Origin: Oscillospiraceae bacterium | GTDB taxonomy: Bacteria > Bacillota > Clostridia > Oscillospirales > Ruminococcaceae | NCBI GenBank assembly: GCA_014799385.1 | Contig: JAAVIC010000020.1 | Coordinates: 1 to 64,000, forward strand | Direction of reading: 5' to 3' | Length of the DNA stretch: 64,000 nt | Part shown: piece after piece, positions 16,621 to 24,367 of the stretch | How the letters are laid out: each line of letters opens with the position of its first letter | Numbering within the stretch: position 1 is the stretch's first letter | Notes under the pieces: model-generated | Database searches by the model: none | The model's input: only the letters and a program-made list of their open reading frames with translations | What the model was told of the DNA's origin: nothing | Made by a program: the position numbers and the translations under genes

Positions 16621-18519
16621 ATGTGGGGTGAGTTTTTGGACTACGAATATGTGGAATCGGTCAATTTCAAAAGCACGAAAATTCGTCTTGTATCCGACAA
16701 GAACGGTCGATTGTTTGTTCGGAAAAATGTTCGCGTTGACAGATTGCTTGCCGAAAAGCTCAAGGGTATTTCCAGCCCTTATATTGTAAAATTCATAGAG
16801 TTCGGCGAGGATAATGACGGCGCGTATGTTATAGAGGAATATGTTGAGGGAGTTACCGCCGCCGAGCGTTCTTTCACGAAAAAACAGGCAGTGAAGATAC
16901 TAATTGAGCTGTGCGATGCGCTTGACGCTCTGCATTCCGCGAAAATTGTTCACCGCGATATCAAGCCGTCCAACATAATCATCACAAAGGACGAGCATAT
17001 CAAGCTCATCGATTTTGACGCGTCCCGTATCGAGAAGGTCGTCAAGGACAGGGATACTCAGATACTCGGCACGGAGGGATTCGCGCCGCCCGAGCAGTTC
17101 GGTTTTTCACAGACCGATAGCCGCTCGGATATTTATTCGTTTGGAGTAACAATGAATTTGCTGCTAGGCGAAAATTCCATGCCTTTTAACAAGATAATCA
17201 AAAAATGCAAGGCACTCGACCCCGATGACCGCTATGATAGCATTTCCGCAGTGAAAACCGCCATAAGGCTCGCGGTATTAAAGAGGTTCGCGGCAATACC
17301 GATGGCAGCGCTTTTGCTAATTGTGTTTACAACAGTTTTTTCAGCGGTTTTGAATAATCGAGATTTCACAGACCATACGAGCGCCCCCTACTCGGAAAGC
17401 TACATTAGCTCTGTTTCCGATACAACGCAGCCGCTGCCCATAGATTCGCAGCCGGAAAGCGGCAAAGACAGCACTGATAGCACCGATAGTTCCTCGGGCG
17501 GAATTGATTCCGACAGTTTATCAACATCATCGGAAAGCCCAAGCGAACCCGAAACTTCAAAGCCGCCGGAAAGCTCACCGCCTACTCAAAGCTCCGAATC
17601 CTCAAAGCCGCCTGAAATCCCGCAATCCACGCAAAATTCCGAACCGCCACAGACCTCCGAGCCATCGGGTATCACTCAGTTTTTCACCACTATTACAAAT
17701 TCATCGGGTGACTACGAGGACGTGTGCAATTATACTTTTAATGATGATTCCTTGGTTCACGGAACTTGGAATGCAGTCGGCACGCTTGAAAAAGACCGGC
17801 TGAAGAGCTTTACCAGAGGCAGAACAGACCTCCTGAACAGAACCATAGATAATATGCTGATACAAAACGTCACGCTCAGCGCGGACGGCTCGGCGGACGT
17901 GAACAACGGCGCGGGGGCTAAGTGGACAAAGGACTATTTTATCCTAAGATACAACAACGCGCAATATGTTCAAGGGCTTATATACGCCAAGGTGAACGGC
18001 ACGGAATATCTGCTTATCGAAAATAAAACCGACGGCTACGCGAAAACCGGCACCACGAAAAATTATTTTGTCTTTATGAATGCCAATTCACGCAAAATCA
18101 GATATACTACGGTCATCAACGACAAAGGAAATTATGAAGATATTTGTGATTTGGTTTTCTATGACGATCCTGCTGTTTACGGAACTTGGGAAATGGTCGG
18201 CTACTTAAACAAGGACTACTACGGCGAATGGCTCTGGGGAGCAATAGATGCTTTTTCCGGCAACGGCTATTGGCTGAGGGAAATCACTTTTTTATCATCC
18301 GGTATAGCGAGAACACAATATGGAAACTTTGAATATTACGACAATATCTGGACTAACGGTTATTTTATTCCTTCAGAGGATATGAGTTTTCACATATGTG
18401 AATATTTTATTGTCACTCGAAAAGGTACTGACTACCTCTTGTTTGAAAACAAAGTCGGTGATTACACACGCTACGGAATAAGCGACACCTATTCTATACT
18501 TACACGCAAAAATGATTAG
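16621..18519 (+). CDS. Membrane Ser/Thr protein kinase with duplicated ectodomain
   Basis: This 632-aa protein has a cytoplasmic eukaryotic-like kinase domain (residues 1-~215): Lys35, catalytic HRDIKPSN (Asp113), DFDASR in place of DFG-x-x-R (Asp131), and APPEQ. The glycine loop is weak. One membrane helix lies near 222-243, then a Ser/Pro/Thr-rich spacer (about 255-350). The outside part carries two related modules, each beginning GDYEDVC/GNYEDIC and containing VxGTWxxVG, with no PASTA domains. A sensor for an extracellular signal is plausible. The HTH gene 57 bp downstream probably forms an operon with it. The ribosome site is weak (GGGAAC). Confidence 0.85.
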   Translation: MWGEFLDYEYVESVNFKSTKIRLVSDKNGRLFVRKNVRVDRLLAEKLKGISSPYIVKFIEFGEDNDGAYVIEEYVEGVTAAERSFTKKQAVKILIELCDALDALHSAKIVHRDIKPSNIIITKDEHIKLIDFDASRIEKVVKDRDTQILGTEGFAPPEQFGFSQTDSRSDIYSFGVTMNLLLGENSMPFNKIIKKCKALDPDDRYDSISAVKTAIRLAVLKRFAAIPMAALLLIVFTTVFSAVLNNRDFTDHTSAPYSESYISSVSDTTQPLPIDSQPESGKDSTDSTDSSSGGIDSDSLSTSSESPSEPETSKPPESSPPTQSSESSKPPEIPQSTQNSEPPQTSEPSGITQFFTTITNSSGDYEDVCNYTFNDDSLVHGTWNAVGTLEKDRLKSFTRGRTDLLNRTIDNMLIQNVTLSADGSADVNNGAGAKWTKDYFILRYNNAQYVQGLIYAKVNGTEYLLIENKTDGYAKTGTTKNYFVFMNANSRKIRYTTVINDKGNYEDICDLVFYDDPAVYGTWEMVGYLNKDYYGEWLWGAIDAFSGNGYWLREITFLSSGIARTQYGNFEYYDNIWTNGYFIPSEDMSFHICEYFIVTRKGTDYLLFENKVGDYTRYGISDTYSILTRKND

Positions 18520-18576
18520 CTGCCCGACTCGGCAAATTGACAAAGATTTCCATATGGCGGGAAAAGGAGAAATATT

Positions 18577-19011
18577 ATGACAATCACAAAGGAAAAAACC
18601 ACGGGAGAGCTTGAAAACGAACTTAAGACCGCCGGCAGCGCGGACGAATACCTCATTCAAAATTCCGATTATCTTTTAAGGCAAAGTATTTCCGATGCCT
18701 TAAACGAGGCACTTTACAGAGCGGATATGACCATCTCAAAGGTGATCAAGGACAGCGGTCTTACACGCTCGCATGTTTATCATATTTTCGGCGGAAAACG
18801 TATGCCCTCGCGCGATAAACTGATTGCAATCGCGTTCGGATTGGGTTTGGGCTGCGATGAAACCAACTCGCTGCTGAAAAAATGCCGATTCGCGCCGCTG
18901 TACGCCAAGGACGCCAGGGATGCGGTGATTATGTTCAACCTCGCCCATAACAAGGATGTTTTTGAAACAAATTCCGACCTTGAGGAACAAGGTTTTGAAG
19001 TTCTTAATTGA
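18577..19011 (+). CDS. HTH transcriptional regulator paired with the kinase
   Basis: This 144-aa protein has a helix-turn-helix in its middle (ISKVIKDSGLTRSHVYHIF, about residues 53-75) followed by SRDKLIAIAFGLGL and a C-terminal helical part. HTH proteins of this type sit beside eukaryotic-like kinases in many gut Bacillota. It might be a phosphorylation target of the kinase or its repressor; neither is shown. The start has GGAG upstream, and a strong terminator ends the operon at 19027-19056. Confidence 0.82.
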   Translation: MTITKEKTTGELENELKTAGSADEYLIQNSDYLLRQSISDALNEALYRADMTISKVIKDSGLTRSHVYHIFGGKRMPSRDKLIAIAFGLGLGCDETNSLLKKCRFAPLYAKDARDAVIMFNLAHNKDVFETNSDLEEQGFEVLN

Positions 19012-19026
19012 GAAGTAGATTGCAAA

Positions 19027-19056
19027 ATCCCGACTGAAAAACAGTCGGGATTTTTT
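19027..19056 (+). terminator. Strong intrinsic terminator of the kinase/HTH operon
   Basis: A perfect 10-bp stem (ATCCCGACTG at 19027-19036, CAGTCGGGAT at 19042-19051) with a 5-nt A loop is followed by TTTTT. Confidence 0.9.
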
Positions 19057-19066
19057 GTCGAAAATT

Positions 19067-19110
19067 GTCTACAGTGGGTAGACCAAAAGTCATTTTAAGA
19101 ATGCTATAAT
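19067..19110 (+). promoter_or_regulatory. Promoter with GTCTAC-N5-GTAGAC operator
   Basis: The palindrome GTCTAC-N5-GTAGAC (19067-19083) stands 21 bp before TATAAT (19105-19110), exactly as at the TIR-operon promoter on the other strand. It reads rightward, but the next gene is antisense (19199-19432). It may drive a short RNA or a 27-codon frame starting near 19137 that lacks a good ribosome site. A 9-bp inverted repeat followed by T-rich sequence (19169-19205) could end such a transcript. Confidence 0.55.
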
Positions 19111-19198
19111 AAATATTGTAGAATACTGTTGTGTATGCTTCGGAAAGCCTTGATGGCGGTGAAAACTATACAAAATAAACCTATGAAATTTTGTATGT

Positions 19199-19432
19199 TT
19201 ATTTTTGTGGCTTTTTGAACGAGTTAATTTCGTTTGTTCTCCCTGCGATATAATCAAGACTTACACCATAATAATCCGCAAGAGCAATTGCGCGGTCAAA
19301 CGGAATCACTATCTTGCCGCTTTCGTATTTTCCGTAATGCTGCTGTGATGTGCCGATTATCTTCGCCGCCTGTGCTTGTGTGAGATCGTGATCCTCACGT
19401 AAGTCCTTGAGTCGGATTTGATAATTATTCAC
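19199..19432 (-). CDS. Small XRE-family repressor
   Basis: The most likely start is the GTG at 19432, spaced six bases after AGAGGTG; a GTG nine bases further out overlaps the ribosome site. The product of 77 aa is almost entirely a Cro/CI helix-turn-helix (LTQAQAAKIIGTSQQHYGKYESG), followed by a short basic tail. It is divergent from the Cys-rich gene at 19572 and may control that promoter and its own, and is a candidate to bind the palindrome at 19067. This is inferred from position only. Confidence 0.82.
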   Translation of the reverse strand: MNNYQIRLKDLREDHDLTQAQAAKIIGTSQQHYGKYESGKIVIPFDRAIALADYYGVSLDYIAGRTNEINSFKKPQK

Positions 19433-19493
19433 AAATTTCACCTCTAAATTTTGTTGTATTTACATAAATATAACATTTTTTAGTAAATAGGGG

Positions 19494-19522
19494 TTGATTT
19501 TAAGTCTTATATGACTTATAAT
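19494..19522 (+). promoter_or_regulatory. Promoter of the Cys-rich gene with spacer palindrome
   Basis: TTGATT (19494-19499), 17-bp spacer, TATAAT (19517-19522). The spacer holds the inverted repeat TAAGTC-N5-GACTTA, a likely repressor site. Confidence 0.6.
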
Positions 19523-19571
19523 ATTATTAGTTAGGATATTTATTCTAATTATTAGCTTGGAGGATAATTTT

Positions 19572-19784
19572 ATGAAAGTAACCTGCAATATCAATACCAC
19601 TAAGAGATGCGCATTCTGCAAGTATTGGTACGACCCCGCTAACTCGGCTATTGAACCGGACAACCCCGCAAGGGGATATTGGAAGCTTAATACCGACGTA
19701 AAAGCGAAGTGCATAAAAACCAATTGCACTCGTTGCTCAGATAATAGCGCCTGCAATGATTACGTGTGCAAATTACCACGCTGA
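19572..19784 (+). CDS. Cys-rich 70-aa protein
   Basis: The ATG at 19572 follows GGAGG. The 70-aa product has eight cysteines (positions 5, 13, 16, 47, 52, 55, 61, 66), including CAFC followed by KYWYDP. The pattern suggests one or two structural zinc or iron sites or disulfides. No signal peptide is visible, so a cytoplasmic metal-binding fold is more likely. I know no function. It has its own regulated promoter and may be co-transcribed with the Sel1 gene 91 bp downstream. Confidence 0.7.
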   Translation: MKVTCNINTTKRCAFCKYWYDPANSAIEPDNPARGYWKLNTDVKAKCIKTNCTRCSDNSACNDYVCKLPR

Positions 19785-19875
19785 TTTTGCGGCGTGTATA
19801 GCGAACCCATGATTCAAACCGCGTGTACTCAAATGCCACGGTCAAATTATAAAAAACCACGGAGGAAAAACAATT

Positions 19876-20265
19876 ATGGATAGAGAAATACAAGAGACAG
19901 TAGAGATGATTCTTAATGCACAAAAGCCTATGATGGAATCATCGTTTGAGGACACCGAAATAGATATTGATGATCTTATAGACGTTGCCGAATCTGGTGA
20001 TAGTGACGCGCAAGGTTCGGTGGGGTTACTGTATCTGTACGGCATTCAGGTACACAGAAACTATGAAAAAGCGGCAAAGTGGTTGGAGAAAAGCGCACGT
20101 CAAGGAAATGCAGGCTCAGAATTTCAATTAGGATTGTGTTATTCTATCGGAATGGGCGTTGAGGAAGATCTTGACGAGGCTATCAGGTGGGTTAGAAGGT
20201 CTGTTAAACATGGTTTTACAGAAGGAATGCCTTTTCTTATTATATTGGAAAGCTGTTATGATTAA
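19876..20265 (+). CDS. Sel1-like repeat protein
   Basis: This 129-aa protein has an acidic N-terminus (residues 1-40) and two Sel1-like helical repeats: AQGSVGLLYLYG...YEKAAKWLEKSARQGN and SEFQLGLCYSIGMGV...LDEAIRWVRRSV. Such repeats mediate protein-protein contact. No enzymatic motif is present. It begins after GGAGG and lies between the Cys-rich gene and a membrane-protein gene in the same direction. Confidence 0.8.
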   Translation: MDREIQETVEMILNAQKPMMESSFEDTEIDIDDLIDVAESGDSDAQGSVGLLYLYGIQVHRNYEKAAKWLEKSARQGNAGSEFQLGLCYSIGMGVEEDLDEAIRWVRRSVKHGFTEGMPFLIILESCYD

Positions 20266-20313
20266 TAATCTTTCAAAAACGAAAAGAAACTCTGATTCGA
20301 GGAAGATAGACTT

Positions 20314-21024
20314 ATGGGAATACTTAGCATGATTAACAATGCTGTGATGGGATATGTGGTTGTAAGAGAAACGGTCAATGGTATAATGTCGAAGGGCATA
20401 GACACTTTCGGAAATCTTGTGCCGAAATTTTCAATGGAAATAAAGCGGCTTATCCAAGAAAAACTCAAAAAAACAATTAAAAAAAATACTCTAAGTCTTT
20501 TGCTGTACATAGGCGCATTGTTAATAAGCTACTTTGCCTTTCCCAACAAAACCGTGGCTACTTATATAACGTCAATAATTCTGCTTGTGGTATTGGCGAC
20601 AACTGTAATACGCGTTATAAAACTTATCATAAAATACCATTATTATATTTTCTGCTTGATTAGAAACCGATTCAAGCTGTTTGATTCGATTGTTTATTAT
20701 GTACGCTGTAAAAAGGGAACCGCAGCAAAAATTGCCATGAAAATTTTAAGTATTCTTGTCAAGAGTCATTTTATAAAGGACAGCACCATAAAACAACTAA
20801 AGCGACAAGTGGTAAAATCGGCTTTGGGAATTGCAAAAATCATGGTTGCGGATTTGATTTTCTTTGCTGTATATATGATTGTTGTGTCAAAGGTAGTCAG
20901 ACCGATGCTATTGGATAATATGGTGGGACTGACTTCACTACAGTTGTACATATATCCGTTTGTCAAATCTATTGATTTTATTTTTCACACGTCTCTATGC
21001 TCGTTTTTTGGAATTAGTATTTAG
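20314..21024 (+). CDS. Membrane protein of unknown function
   Basis: This 236-aa, Lys- and Ile-rich protein has hydrophobic segments at about 60-80, 84-105 and 172-192, with a basic region (about 110-165) between. Only 48 bp separate it from the Sel1 gene, so an operon is likely. No family recognised. Its AT-rich codon use matches the accessory genes around it and differs from the GC-richer trp and flagellar genes. Confidence 0.65.
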   Translation: MGILSMINNAVMGYVVVRETVNGIMSKGIDTFGNLVPKFSMEIKRLIQEKLKKTIKKNTLSLLLYIGALLISYFAFPNKTVATYITSIILLVVLATTVIRVIKLIIKYHYYIFCLIRNRFKLFDSIVYYVRCKKGTAAKIAMKILSILVKSHFIKDSTIKQLKRQVVKSALGIAKIMVADLIFFAVYMIVVSKVVRPMLLDNMVGLTSLQLYIYPFVKSIDFIFHTSLCSFFGISI

Positions 21025-21546
21025 GGCAACACCGCATAAAGATTAATTATGATAAAGAACTGTACAAATGCAGAAACGAAATTAAAAAATTTTTTTGCCG
21101 CTTAAAACACTTCCGTAAGGTGTTTACCGTTATTTGATAGATATTAGTATTATACGCAATGTGCTATCTGCGCAAAACCAACCGCAAGGTTACATACAGA
21201 GGAGTGACATATCCCGTATACCGCGCGGTAACAGTTATTCGGTAATCGCTTAGGATTTGTAAACTAAACGTGACAAAAAAGAAATTATGCCCGCAAACGG
21301 CTCTACTAAGCCGCTTGCGGGCATAATATTTTGCAAAATCAAGATTCACGCTCCGCAGATATTTTCTACACGAAAACGGCAAGGTCGAACGAAGTTCGAT
21401 TCGTGAACTCCCCTGCAAAATTCAGGCGGTTGAATTTATGCAGCTCGCACAAAGAACCTGTAAATTGCTTCTCTCTAATTATGAGAGAGCTTGAAAATAA
21501 ACAAATACTCAAACAATTTACAGAAAAAATTTGTGCAAATGTGTGG
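21025..21546. other. Long intergenic region with repeat-like sequence
   Basis: About 520 bp without a convincing gene. It contains the self-complementary TACCGCGCGGTA, the long hairpin at 21284-21327, and a sequence beginning GGCAACACCGCATAAAG just after the membrane-protein stop. The look is that of a dispersed non-coding repeat. A minus-strand open frame (21164-21418) crosses the hairpin and has no ribosome site, so I do not call it. Confidence 0.45.
21284..21327. repeat. 19-bp-stem hairpin
   Basis: Arms 21284-21302 and 21309-21327 are complementary over 19 bp with one mismatch and a 6-nt loop. The minus-strand side is followed by TTTCTTTTTTG and the plus-strand side by ATTTTG, so it could end transcription both ways. 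Confidence 0.7.
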
Positions 21547-21575
21547 TTGACATTTTTCTCATAATATGCTAAAAT
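21547..21575 (+). promoter_or_regulatory. Promoter of the MarR operon
   Basis: TTGACA (21547-21552), 17-bp spacer, TAAAAT (21570-21575). Just downstream are two copies of TTAGAATT about 16 bp apart, likely MarR sites giving auto-regulation. Confidence 0.65.
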
Positions 21576-21622
21576 ATAATTAGAATTTTAATTGTTAGAA
21601 TTATAAGAAAGCGGGTTATTTA

Positions 21623-22045
21623 ATGGAAGAAACTTTTCATTATTTGATTATGACAAATCATTTTATATTTCAAAAACAGCTTTTCTCGATGATCAGGGAT
21701 ACGGAGCTGTCTTTAGGACAGCCGAAGATACTTGATTATCTCAGAGATCACAACGGTTCAATTCAAAAGGACATTTCCGCGGCCTGTCATATTGAACAGG
21801 CTTCTCTGACGTCTGTTTTGAACGGAATGGAGAAAAAGGGCTTGATCATTCGAAAAATGCGCGATGGAAACCGGCGGTCGCTGTATGTTTTTCTGACCGA
21901 AAAGGGCAGCGAGCTTGCCGAACGAATTGCGGCAGAGTTTGAAAAAATTGAAAAGTCAGCTATGGAGGGATTTTCCGATAAGGAAAAAGAATCGCTTATA
22001 ACGCTTCTTTCCAGAGTGTACAGAAATATTTGTAATAACGAATAA
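21623..22045 (+). CDS. MarR-family transcriptional regulator
   Basis: This 140-aa protein has the MarR winged-helix layout: an N-terminal dimerisation helix, the recognition region KDISAACHIEQASLTSVLNGMEKKGLI (split across residues ~52-78), a wing (RKMRDGNRRSLYVFLT) and C-terminal dimerisation helices. MarR proteins repress neighbouring genes and are released by small ligands. The membrane protein starting 37 bp downstream is the probable regulated partner. Confidence 0.9.
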   Translation: MEETFHYLIMTNHFIFQKQLFSMIRDTELSLGQPKILDYLRDHNGSIQKDISAACHIEQASLTSVLNGMEKKGLIIRKMRDGNRRSLYVFLTEKGSELAERIAAEFEKIEKSAMEGFSDKEKESLITLLSRVYRNICNNE

Positions 22046-22082
22046 TGGCGTGTTTCCGTTTTTAATATGGAGGTTTTTGATT

Positions 22083-22766
22083 ATGGGTTCAACTAAAATG
22101 ACTAAAACAGAGATGCTGAAAAGGTACGTTTTACTTATCATAGGACTGTTTTTTTCCGCAATGGGAGTTGCGGTCACGAAACGCGGAGATCTCGGTGTTT
22201 CGCCAATTTCTTCGGTAGCAAATGTTATAGCGGAAAAATTCAGCTTTTTTACTTTGGGCAACTGGCTTATTGTCTGGAATTGCGTATTGATCGTAGGGCA
22301 GATAATTTTATTAAGGAAGAAGTTTAATCCTGTTCAGCTGCTGCAAATTCCGCTATCTTTTTTGTTTGGGTGGTTTACTGATTTCGGGGTATGGTGCGCT
22401 TCGTTTATACCCGTTGAAATTTACCCCGTAAGGCTGCTGATGGTAATTGTCGGTACTGTTATTCTGGGATTTGGAATAACCATTTGCGTAATCGCGAACG
22501 TTGTTATGAATTCCGGAGAAGCGTTTGTTAAGGCTGTTTCGGATACAACACACAAAAACTTCGGTAATGTTAAAATAGCCTTTGATATCGGCTGCGTAAT
22601 TATGGCAGTTATTCTTTCACTGATGTTCTTCAATTTCAAAATTGTCGGAACACGGGAGGGAACGATTATTGCCGCGCTTTGCACGGGTTTGGTTGTGAAA
22701 TTCTTTTCAAAATTGCTTCACGATCCCGCAACAAAATTCTTAACCGGTAATGGGGTTCGTGTTTGA
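22083..22766 (+). CDS. YczE/DUF6198-like integral membrane protein
   Basis: The start is the ATG at 22083 after GGAGG; an open frame extends upstream to 22050 without a ribosome site. The 227-aa protein has about five or six hydrophobic segments and the motif MGVAVTKRGDLGVSPISSV, characteristic of the YczE/YitT-like membrane family, with NSGEAFVKAVS later. The molecular function of the family is unclear; the MarR neighbour suggests a transport or stress role. It is the last gene of the MarR operon and is followed by a terminator. Confidence 0.8.
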   Translation: MGSTKMTKTEMLKRYVLLIIGLFFSAMGVAVTKRGDLGVSPISSVANVIAEKFSFFTLGNWLIVWNCVLIVGQIILLRKKFNPVQLLQIPLSFLFGWFTDFGVWCASFIPVEIYPVRLLMVIVGTVILGFGITICVIANVVMNSGEAFVKAVSDTTHKNFGNVKIAFDIGCVIMAVILSLMFFNFKIVGTREGTIIAALCTGLVVKFFSKLLHDPATKFLTGNGVRV

Positions 22767-22803
22767 ATCTCATTGGGTATCTACCTCCCCATAAACGCGA
22801 AAT

Positions 22804-22833
22804 GCCCCTAGCGAAAAGCTAGGGGCTAAATAT
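22804..22833 (+). terminator. Terminator of the MarR/YczE operon
   Basis: A perfect 9-bp stem GCCCCTAGC (22804-22812) / GCTAGGGGC (22818-22826), loop GAAAA, followed by an AT-rich tail with few consecutive T. Confidence 0.7.
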
Positions 22834-22893
22834 ATTCTCATAAGCATACATAAGCACAATTCAGTTGCAACTAACTAGCGGGAACAAAAAAGC

Positions 22894-23234
22894 TTTAATT
22901 AAATGTGTAACTATAATCATCTAGGTTTACGCCGTCGACTTCGTCCTGAGGGACGGGGTTGCGACAGTATTGTGCGTCCTCTCTTGACATATAAAAATTG
23001 GAACCCTCTTTCCAGTAGGTTCCTCCAGGTTTTGTTACCCATCTGCCGGTCATTTCATAACCCTCAATGTTATGGTTTTCATCAATAGGTTTCCGCTCCG
23101 GTGCAGGGGGTTCTGTCCAAACAGGGGCGGGTTCTGGTGTCGTCGGTTGTGTCGGGGTCGCACCCCGTGAATATGCTCGTCATAAGCGCGGCTGCGATAA
23201 GCCCGCTTATGAGCTTTCGGGTTTCTTGTTTCAT
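22894..23234 (-). pseudogene. Small lipoprotein gene with a frameshift
   Basis: An ATG at 23234 follows a perfect GGAGG and a strong promoter. It encodes a signal peptide ending SIFTGC, a lipobox. Read straight, the frame stops after 48 codons. A one-base change in the run of four G/C at 23154-23157 would switch to a frame encoding a Pro-rich spacer (PTTPEPAPVWTEPPAPE) and a C-terminal domain with GYEMTGRWVTKPGGTYW, ending at 22894 (about 112 aa). The continuity of a sensible protein shows the gene was intact. It is either a recent pseudogene or a base-call error. Family unknown. Confidence 0.75.
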
Positions 23235-23264
23235 AATAATACCTCCTTAAGGTCTATCAAATAC

Positions 23265-23293
23265 ATTATACCACTTTTGGTTGGATTTGTCAA
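23265..23293 (-). promoter_or_regulatory. Promoter of the lipoprotein gene
   Basis: On the minus strand TTGACA (23293-23288), 17-bp spacer and TATAAT (23270-23265). Confidence 0.8.
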
Positions 23294-23385
23294 GAGGGCG
23301 GCACTTTCAAGGAGCTTTGCCAAAAAAGACCGACCGCTTCCGCGTTTTTTGTCGGGGAAACTGCGCGATATAGCACTATTTTCAC

Positions 23386-23414
23386 TTGACAAACCAAAAT
23401 CATTATTGTATAAT
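23386..23414 (+). promoter_or_regulatory. Promoter of the DUF362 operon
   Basis: Perfect TTGACA (23386-23391), 17-bp spacer, perfect TATAAT (23409-23414). A small hairpin (TTGATTT-TGG-AAATCA) follows in the leader. Confidence 0.8.
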
Positions 23415-23486
23415 AAAAACAGAGGTTGATTTTGGAAATCAGCCAACTAACCACTCAAAACCAACAACTATAAGGAGGAATCCCCA

Positions 23487-24350
23487 ATGAGCAACGTTTA
23501 TTTCACGAAAAACATCACCCCGGAGAGCCTTGTCGCGGTTTACAACGCGATGAAGTGGCAGCCCACGGGAAAGTGCGCGGTTAAGCTCTCTACCGGAGAG
23601 CCGCCCGCTTCCAACTATCTGCGCCCCGCGCTTATCAAGGATCTTGTTCAGCTCGTAAACGGCACGATCGTAGAGTGCAACACCGCCTATGACGGCGCGC
23701 GCATTAAAACTTCCGACCACTATCAGGTCGCAAAAGACCACGGTTTCACCGACATCGCTCCGTTCCAAATTCAGGACGAGGACGGTTCTATGACGCTCCC
23801 CATAAACGGAGGAAAGCGACTTCGGGAGAACTATGTGGGAAAAGCGTTTACCGACTATGAATCTTACCTGATTTTGTCGCACTTCAAGGGGCATATGATG
23901 GCAGGATTCGGCGGCGCGATAAAGAACATCTCCATCGGTCTTGGTTCAAGCGAGGGCAAAGCGTGGATCCACAGCGGTGGTACTAGTCTTACCGACCCGT
24001 GGCACGGCGAACAGGACGCGTTCCTCGAATCGATGGCGGAAGCGGGCAAGTCTGTTGCGGATTACCTCGGTGAGCGGATCTGCTACGTTAATGTAATGAA
24101 CCGCCTGTCCATCGACTGCGACTGTGACGGACACCCTCACGAGCCTGAAATGGCGGACGTTGGTGTATTGTCCTCGCTCGACCCCGTAGCTCTCGACCAG
24201 GCGTGTATTGATTTCGTATACGCGCAGAAGGACGGCGATGGAAAGTCCCTCGTCAACCGAATCGAGGAGAGAAACGGCTTGCTGACGCTAAAGCACGCTG
24301 CGGAAATAGGTCTCGGAAGCCGCGAATACACCCTGATTTCACTTGACTGA
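23487..24350 (+). CDS. DUF362 domain protein
   Basis: This 287-aa protein matches DUF362 family proteins: VECNTAYDGARI near residue 65, LILSHFKGHMMAGFGGAIKN near 129, GLGSSEGK, CDCDGHPHEPE near 213 and GVLSSLDPVALDQA near 228. Family members are often fused to ferredoxin domains and linked to redox or metal chemistry; here no 4Fe-4S CxxCxxC cluster follows, so this is the stand-alone form. The role is not known. The start follows AAGGAGG. It heads an operon with an ECF-type S-component and a P-loop kinase-like gene. Confidence 0.85.
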   Translation: MSNVYFTKNITPESLVAVYNAMKWQPTGKCAVKLSTGEPPASNYLRPALIKDLVQLVNGTIVECNTAYDGARIKTSDHYQVAKDHGFTDIAPFQIQDEDGSMTLPINGGKRLRENYVGKAFTDYESYLILSHFKGHMMAGFGGAIKNISIGLGSSEGKAWIHSGGTSLTDPWHGEQDAFLESMAEAGKSVADYLGERICYVNVMNRLSIDCDCDGHPHEPEMADVGVLSSLDPVALDQACIDFVYAQKDGDGKSLVNRIEERNGLLTLKHAAEIGLGSREYTLISLD

Positions 24351-24367
24351 AAAGGCAAAACACGAAA

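Noticed and set aside
21370-21412. tRNA-like sequence with a GTTCGATTC loop
   Set aside because: No matching acceptor, D or anticodon stems could be drawn around it.
21164-21418. Minus-strand open frame of 84 codons in the gene-free region
   Set aside because: It runs through a 19-bp hairpin and a palindromic stretch, has no ribosome site and resembles chance translation of a non-coding repeat.
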